Shown here: positions 58,935-64,000 of the stretch, piece after piece
Layout: each line of letters opens with the position of its first letter
How positions within the stretch are numbered: the first letter of the stretch is position 1
Source: Epicoccum nigrum
Lineage: Eukaryota > Ascomycota > Dothideomycetes > Pleosporales > Didymellaceae
Reading direction: 5' to 3'
DNA: 64,000 nt
NCBI GenBank assembly: GCA_002116315.1
Contig: KZ107840.1
Coordinates: 913,363 to 977,362, forward strand
Position numbers and translations under genes: made by a program
The notes under the pieces: generated by a model
Told to the model about the DNA's origin: nothing
Seen by the model: the letters and a program-made list of their open reading frames with translations, nothing else
The model's database searches: none

Positions 58935-58974
58935 ATGCTCAGTAGTAATCACCATGCTTAGTACTACTGAGCAT
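58935..58974. repeat. Perfect 13-bp inverted repeat inside the element C LTR
   Basis: atgctcagtagta at 58,935-58,947 pairs exactly with tactactgagcat at 58,962-58,974 around a 14-base loop. Related GCTTAGTA pieces recur at 58,955 and 59,014. A CACGTCACGTGA sequence lies at about 58,997-59,008. These could be factor sites or an RNA hairpin. Confidence 0.7.
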
Positions 58975-59027
58975 TGCTAAGCACTGATTACTAATCACGT
59001 CACGTGATATATCGTGCTTAGTAGTCC

Positions 59028-59132
59028 GTGCCTGGGTCCTAGGAACTACTTAGGTCCTCGGATCCTTCGTTCCTGGGAACTATATTGGTCCTGGGATTAC
59101 TTTGTATCCTAGGACCTGTTACTATCCTAGGA
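59028..59132. repeat. Degenerate tandem TCCTGGGA/TCCTAGGA motif in the element C LTR
   Basis: At least seven copies of an 8-base motif, tcctgggaac, tcctaggaac, tcctcggatc and similar, spaced about 10-20 bp apart. Such arrays in LTRs often act as enhancer-like sites; that is inference. Confidence 0.6.
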
Positions 59133-59187
59133 TCCTGTTGTCTCACGAACTGTTGTTTGAGGGTCTAGATGTGGGTTTGTAATACTA

Positions 59188-59197
59188 TCCCCTTTCT
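59188..59197 (-). other. Polypurine tract of element C
   Basis: On the minus strand it reads AGAAAGGGGA, three bases before the inferred 3' LTR. It supports both the LTR boundary and the minus orientation. Confidence 0.6.
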
Positions 59198-59269
59198 GTC
59201 TTAGCTTGGTCCCTCAAGCTTTATTATATAACGTGAGCCCGCCCTAGCTTGTTAATCTAAAAGGCAACG

Positions 59270-59827
59270 ATGCCTAAATATCTACAACCTTCTAGCACTG
59301 TTTGTTGTCAACGTCTCTGTGAATTTATTGAATCCTTTGGCAAGACTATAGTTAAGAAATGTTCTACGTGTGTTAAACATAACTGTGTGTGTAAGGTCTA
59401 TGTTTATTCGGGGAAATGCAGCGAGTGTTTATGTTGCGGTCAACGTTGCGACGTATACGTAACTAAATCAGAGTTTAAGCGTCTAGTAGTAGAGAAAGAG
59501 AAGCTGCGTGCACGTCTTAAGGAAAGTTATAAGGCATAGAATGCTGCGATAAAAGCTTTAGAGAAAGCGTTAGAGGATTTGTAGGTTACGCGTGCTCGCG
59601 AGGAGCGCTTGCGTTAATAGATGGATCTGCTTAATCGTCGTGCTGAGGAGGCTATCGCGGTAGAAGAGCAAGGTATTCTAGATCAAGAGAAGGAGGAGTC
59701 TGAGACTATCTTGTTCGACGGTCCTTCTAAAGGGCTTGCTCTAAACCTGTCGCCTAGCACGTAGAGTGCTTTCGAAGGCCTTCCCTACGAGTACTAGGAG
59801 ACGCCTGGCGTAGCGCCTTCTAATTAG
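59270..59827 (+). pseudogene. Antisense accessory gene of element C (Cys-rich plus coiled coil)
   Basis: One continuous plus-strand frame of 185 codons from ATG 59,270 (MPKYLQPSSTVCCQRLCEF), opposite to pol. The N-terminal half is Cys-rich: CCQRLC, CSTCVKHNCVC, CSECLCCGQRC. Then comes a charged heptad-like helix (EFKRLVVEKEKLRARLKE, further ALEKALEDL, NRRAEEAIAVEEQG). The C-terminal part is acidic, with FDGPSKGLALNLSPST. Stops at about 59,537, 59,582, 59,617-59,622, 59,761, 59,803 and 59,825 are all TAG or TAA, each one transition from Gln or Trp; the rest reads through. I recall closely similar hypothetical proteins scattered in many ascomycete genomes, with the same Cys-rich start and helix. 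A TATATAA at about 59,225 lies about 45 bp before the ATG. The frame ends tail-to-tail with the chromodomain. Function unknown. Confidence 0.75.
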
Positions 59828-62800
59828 CTTTTAAGTATTCCTTTAACAACTGCTAGCAGTTAATAAGGTGTGTTTGTGGTTCCTATGTGCTTTCTAAGTC
59901 TAGGTATCCTAACTACTTAACTAGATATTTGTTGATGCGCCTGTTCTTCTAGTGTTTTATTATTTTCTCAACTTCCTATTTATCGTTACTATCAGCGTAG
60001 TAGTAGAAGTCTTTTTGGACTAGTGTTCCAGCGTTAGTAGGTTCTAACAACAAGATATAGAACACTAGGTAGATCTTCGCGTCCTTTAGCAGCTTGAGTC
60101 GAAAGTTAACTAGGCTAATTCGCTTAGAAATAAAAAATGGTCTAACTTTAACTTTATCTAGTTTCTTTGTTAGTCTTCTTGTGCGTAGGTTTTTTGTAAG
60201 GAGATACACTTTATCCCCCTCCTTTAGCAGAGGTGCCGTTTTTCTTTTCTTGTTAACATAAGAGATTGCTCGTAACTAAGCTTTTGTAATATTTTTAAGC
60301 GATTTCTAGTGTACTTCCTTTAGTTTCCTTACTAAGGATATTGCTGAATCTGTTTAGATATTACTATTAAGACTTCGTGTAAAGAGATTTAGATGTCTTC
60401 TGTAATTCGCAAAGAACGGCGTTACGCCTGTTACTTCTAATAATTTGTTATTGTATGCAATTTGTGCTATAGGCAATAGTAAAACCTAATTGTTTTGCTG
60501 CTAATTATAGTAAATATAGAGGTATGTCTCTATTGTCTAGTTCACTTGTTCTGTTTGTCTGTCTGTCTGCAGATAATACGCAGTCAAGAGCTTCTTCTTA
60601 GTACTAATAGCTGCTAATAGCGTGGTCTAGTAATTTAACGTAAAGAGCTTGTCTCTATTACTGATAATTAATTCAGGAATGCTGTGGTGTTGAACAATTC
60701 TGTCCAAAAACACTCGTGCAAGCTGTTCTGCAGTGTAGCTGTGTTAAAAAGGCACAAACTCAGCGGCTTTTGTGAATCTGTCCACTACGACAAAGATTGA
60801 GTCGTAGGTGTAGTCTGTTACGGGGTCTTTTGAGACTAGTAGTTGTGTGACAAAATCTATTGTAATGTTTGTCTATAGTGCTGTTAGTAGCTCTATTGCT
60901 TAAGCTTCTCTATACTTAGCGTGCGTGCTGTGTTTGTTTTACTAACAGCTTAAGCATTGCTTAATAAACTTGCTAACCTTATCTTTTATGTTTAGGAACT
61001 TGTAATGTTGCTTAATAAGTTCTATAGTCTATGTAATACCTAGATGTCTGTGCAGTAGGTTATTATAATAACTGCTAATTACCTCTTGTTCCAGTTCTTC
61101 AGGAACGTAAGCAGGTACGCTATGTTCTTGTTAGACTAGTATTGTGTTGTTGATTTGTTAAGATAGTCCTAGCGATCTATCAGCATTCTTTCTAAGTATT
61201 GCAAACTTGTTAATAGTCTTTGTTCCGGCGAGATTGCTTCTGCAGCTTAGAGCATCTGCTCTGCTATTGTCCTTTCCTAGCGTGTACAGTATCCTGAACT
61301 TGTATTAACCTAAAAGCTCTGACCAGCGCACTTACTGTCAGTTCAGGGTTTTGGTTGTTGTAAACTGTACTAGGTTCTTGTAATCTGTATAGATAGTAAG
61401 TTTAGAACAGCTCTGTGCATAAATTCTCTAGTGTTCCAACGCAGATATAATTGCTAATAGTTCTTTGTCGTGCACATTGTAGCGTTCTTCTAGTCCTAAG
61501 AACTTACGTGAGTAGTAGGTAATCAGGTGCTACTGTCTGTCTTGTTCTTGTATGATGCAGGCTCCTAATGCTAAATCTAATGCATCTGTTTCTATTCGTA
61601 GCGGTTCATTCCTTCTGAATATAGCTAATGTTAGTAGGTCGATGTATACTTGTCTTAGTAACTTAAAAGTATTATCTTATTCTTGTCCCTACTTAAATAG
61701 TATGTCCTTCCGCGTAAGCTTAGTGAGCGGTAAGGCCTTCTTAGAGTAGTCCTTAATAAAGCGTTAGTTGAAGTTGATGAAACCTAGGAATTCTTGGATT
61801 CCCTTAACTATCGCAGGTTTTGGCTAATCCTTTACAACCTGTATCTTCTTATCACTTATCTTAACTCTGTTTCTTCCTACAACAAACCCTAGGAATTCTA
61901 CTTCTTCCTTATGCTATTCGCATTTTTCAGGTTTCAGCCGTAAGTCTGCCTTGCGTAGGCATTTGAGCACTTCTGTAACGTGTTGAACGTGCTCCTTCAG
62001 CGTCTTCAAGAACACTAAAATGTTGTTGAGGTAGGCTACTACTGTCTTGTCTAGGTGTACCCGTAGTACGTTGTTGATCAATTCTTGACACGTAGCTAGC
62101 GTATTAGTTAGCCCAAATAGCATAACTGTATATTTATAGAGCCTGTAGTAGGTTCTGAACGCTGTTTTCTACTCTTTACCTCCCTTTATACGAATAAGAT
62201 TGTAAGCTCCTTGCAGGTCTAACGCTGTAAAGTATTGCGCTCCTGCTAATTAGTCCTGTAGTTTGCTAATGTTTGGTAGCAGGTATTGATTCTTGATCGT
62301 GATGTTATTGAGCTTCTAGTAGTCGACACATAGTTAATCGCTACTATCCTTCTTTGGTATAAAGAGGATAGGATGTCTAGCAGGTAACTCTAACCTCTAT
62401 ATAAATCCCTTCTTAAGGTTCTTATCTAAGTATTCGCGTAATACTGTAAGTTCTCGTTCTAATAGTCTGTATATAGGCCCGAAAGTCGGTGTCTTTCCTT
62501 CCTAGATCTTGATCTCGTAATCCTAGGGCTTATGCTGCAGTAATGCTGTTGCAGTCTTATTATTGCGGAAGAGTTCTTTATAACTCTTATATTCGTCTAG
62601 GATGTTAGGAGTTGCACTTTTTTGCTCCTTAACCGTTACTTTGTAATCTGTAGGCTAGTTAGTATCTGTACAGTCAACCGCTCTATCTTGGCGTGTCTTA
62701 GTTAAAGAGATAATCGCTATCTCCTTCTTATCTACCAGCTGCATCGTAAGCTGCGCAGGTCTCAATTGCGGTGTGTTGTGGTCGTAATCCAACAAAAGCG

Positions 62801-63130
62801 TGCGCTTAACCTAGTCTATCTTCAGGTTGTGCTTCCGTAACTAGGGAAGTCCTAATATAATATTGTGAGTAGCTATCCTAAAGACATCTAGGTCTATTTC
62901 CTTGTAGTGCTTGCTCAGGGTTATAGGAACAGATAATACTTCGCGGTTAATCTCTAATTCCTGCGGCATAGGCTCTCTATTTGTAACGCGCAATAGATAC
63001 AGATCCTTCTTTAGCTAAGGCTTAAGTCTAGTTTGCCACACAGCTTGTAAAGAGATGTAGTTTAACTGTGATCCTGAGTCTAATAGTGCCGTCATGCTTA
63101 CTCTGTTTAGTTTAACAGGTAGCTTAATGA
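59828..63130 (-). pseudogene. Pol of element C (protease-RT-RNase H-integrase-chromodomain), broken
   Basis: Right to left: an aspartic protease motif LLDSGSQLNYIS at about 63,055-63,090, intact; RT with GAYNLIRIKGG near 62,190-62,220 and an open stretch at 61,914-62,123 containing FGLTNTLATCQELINN and the active site as YLNNILVF, both Asp changed to Asn; RNase H near 61,300-61,500; integrase core with VVVDRFTKAAEFVPF at about 60,760-60,800, catalytic Asp intact; an integrase C-terminal part NLRTRRLTKKLDKVKVRPF in 59,976-60,209; then a chromodomain at about 59,830-59,990 (EVEKII, KYLVK, LGY, ST.EP). Stops are mainly TAG/TAA. It resembles chromovirus pol throughout. Confidence 0.8.
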
Positions 63131-64000
63131 GCGAATTTGTCCTAATGGTGTTAAGGGACCGTATATTGGAGTGTCGGCTCGCTGGCCTAAAAAAGACTCC
63201 TTATTACCGAACCTGCAAGCCTCCTTGTCTTGCTTGTGTTGTTAACATTTATTATTCAGACATCGTTGCTAGATCTTATTAGTGCAGTTGCTGTTAATAA
63301 CAATGTACTTAAGTACTGCTTCGCGTTCGTCTTTACTAGGAAAGTGGTCTTTCTAGCGTTTGTTAGTTAGATAGTATCCGCATTTGTTGTCTAGGCACTT
63401 GTGCTATCAGTAGCGACATCTGTGTGGTTTGCTTGGAAACTATCCTGCTGCATTCTTGTCTTAATAGTAGATAGAGCATGCATTGTAGTTGCAGGCTGTC
63501 TATATTAATATTCTGTGTTATAGGTTCTAGTGGTCTAGTATATATGTATACAATTCTTTATAGTAAATAGCTAGCGTGCGACTCTTCGTGTTGCTGTTAG
63601 CAGAGTGGGGTGTAGTTATTGCAGTTGCCCAGTCGTCTGCGTCCTGTTGATCCCATTCCTGCTCTGACTTGAGGAGGTTGTTAATGGCGATCAGGGCCAT
63701 CTCGCAGTCTTTCTTTATCTGTGCAGTAGGGTAAGGCTTGTCCTCTGTCTGTGTTCCTTGATCACAGTAGCCCTTCAGGAACTTCTGTAGTTCTTCCCGA
63801 ATGCGTTCCGGTCCTTCGCTGGCCGTAGCATTGGTGAGTGCCTATGCTAGGTAGTCTCTAGCGAAATTAAGTTCGCAAGTCCAATCTTCTGTTATTATAC
63901 GTTCGCGATAACAAATCCAGCAGTGTTTGATAAGGCACGTGTATTGGTTGTGGTTGTAATCCGGTAACTGCGTCGCGAGTTCTTTTGTCTTGATCCTGTC
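63131..64000 (-). pseudogene. Gag region of element C (partial, at window edge)
   Basis: Minus-strand frame in about 63,520-64,000, open apart from a few TAG codons: LATQLPDYNHNQYTCLIKHC, IREELQKFLKGYCDQGTQT, KKDCEMALIAINNLLKSEQE, ATAITTPHSANSNTKSRT. A Cys-knuckle remnant (HRCRY..HKCLDNKC) lies near 63,380-63,425. This matches the layout of a Gypsy gag with a C-terminal nucleocapsid knuckle. The N-terminus lies beyond 64,000. Confidence 0.65.

Larger units (their letters stand above)
58721..59184 (-). repeat. Left (3') LTR of element C (inferred)
   Basis: 464 bp. It starts TGTTAG and ends GTAATA, a RIP-altered form of TAACA, giving the short inverted ends TGTTA...TAACA expected of an LTR. 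A polypurine tract on the minus strand adjoins it. It is inferred from ends and context only, since the second LTR lies beyond the window. Confidence 0.65.
58721..64000 (-). mobile_element. Element C: Ty3/Gypsy chromovirus, partial (runs off the window)
   Basis: Minus-strand element whose left (3') LTR is at 58,721-59,184. Internal order from the left: antisense gene, chromodomain, integrase, RNase H, RT, protease, Cys knuckle, gag. The right LTR is outside the window, so the target duplication cannot be checked; the left flank is aattc. It is clearly less decayed than A and B: several stretches of 60-90 codons are open and some catalytic residues remain. Confidence 0.82.

Noticed and set aside
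63094..63282. 62-codon plus-strand frame in element C
   Set aside because: It overlaps the protease region of pol in antisense and lies away from the 3' end, unlike the three antisense frames; probably a shadow.
1..64000. tRNA or rRNA genes and CRISPR arrays
   Set aside because: I saw no tRNA-like pair of internal promoter boxes with a foldable arm, no rRNA sequence, and no regular repeat-spacer array; this was by eye only.

Overview
The window looks like nuclear DNA of a filamentous ascomycete, most likely a dothideomycete of the Pleosporales type. Genes have short introns (about 45-110 nt) with GT...AG ends and CTAAC/CTGAC branch sites. The protein set is typical of Pezizomycotina (copper-fist regulator, SUN wall protein, FacB-like regulator, DUF1749 hydrolase, KTI12, EDC3). 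The right end is an AT-rich block of transposons carrying the CpA-to-TpA decay of repeat-induced point mutation (RIP). The species cannot be named from sequence alone.

Left part (1-45,800): a normal gene-dense chromosome arm, in order: a C2H2 zinc-finger regulator (+), thiol glutathione peroxidase (-), DBP5 mRNA-export helicase (-), BZZ1 F-BAR/C1/SH3 protein (+), SUN-family wall protein (+), copper-fist regulator (-), EFM7 methyltransferase (+), an unknown 308-aa protein (+), EDC3 decapping enhancer (+), DUF1749 alpha/beta hydrolase (+), a broken gene at 28.6 kb, a BAHD-type acyltransferase (+), a small Q-rich protein (-), KTI12 (+), a FacB/Cat8-like Zn2Cys6 regulator (-), a SET-domain methyltransferase (-) and CDC14 (+). 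I rebuilt the exons from splice signals and reading phase; almost all close in phase. These genes are independent housekeeping or regulatory loci, not one pathway, although several pairs share divergent promoters (DBP5/BZZ1, copper regulator/EFM7, Q-rich/KTI12, SET/CDC14).

Right part (46,500-64,000): a nest of RIP-damaged transposons. A Fot1/pogo-type DNA transposon (transposase on -) is split by a complete 6.3-kb Ty3/Gypsy chromovirus, element A. A has two 213-bp LTRs, a 5-bp target duplication (ctaca/ctata) and a chromodomain. To its right lie a 34-bp minisatellite, a truncated second chromovirus (B), and a third, better preserved chromovirus (C) that runs off the window's right edge. All pol genes are on the minus strand.

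The most interesting point is a shared architecture. Each of the three chromoviruses has a reading frame on the opposite (+) strand lying between the chromodomain end of pol and the 3' LTR side. It is clearest in C (59,270-59,827, Cys-rich plus coiled coil). In A it has two consensus introns and an acidic tail. In B it has one plausible intron. These frames may be an antisense accessory gene of this retrotransposon group.
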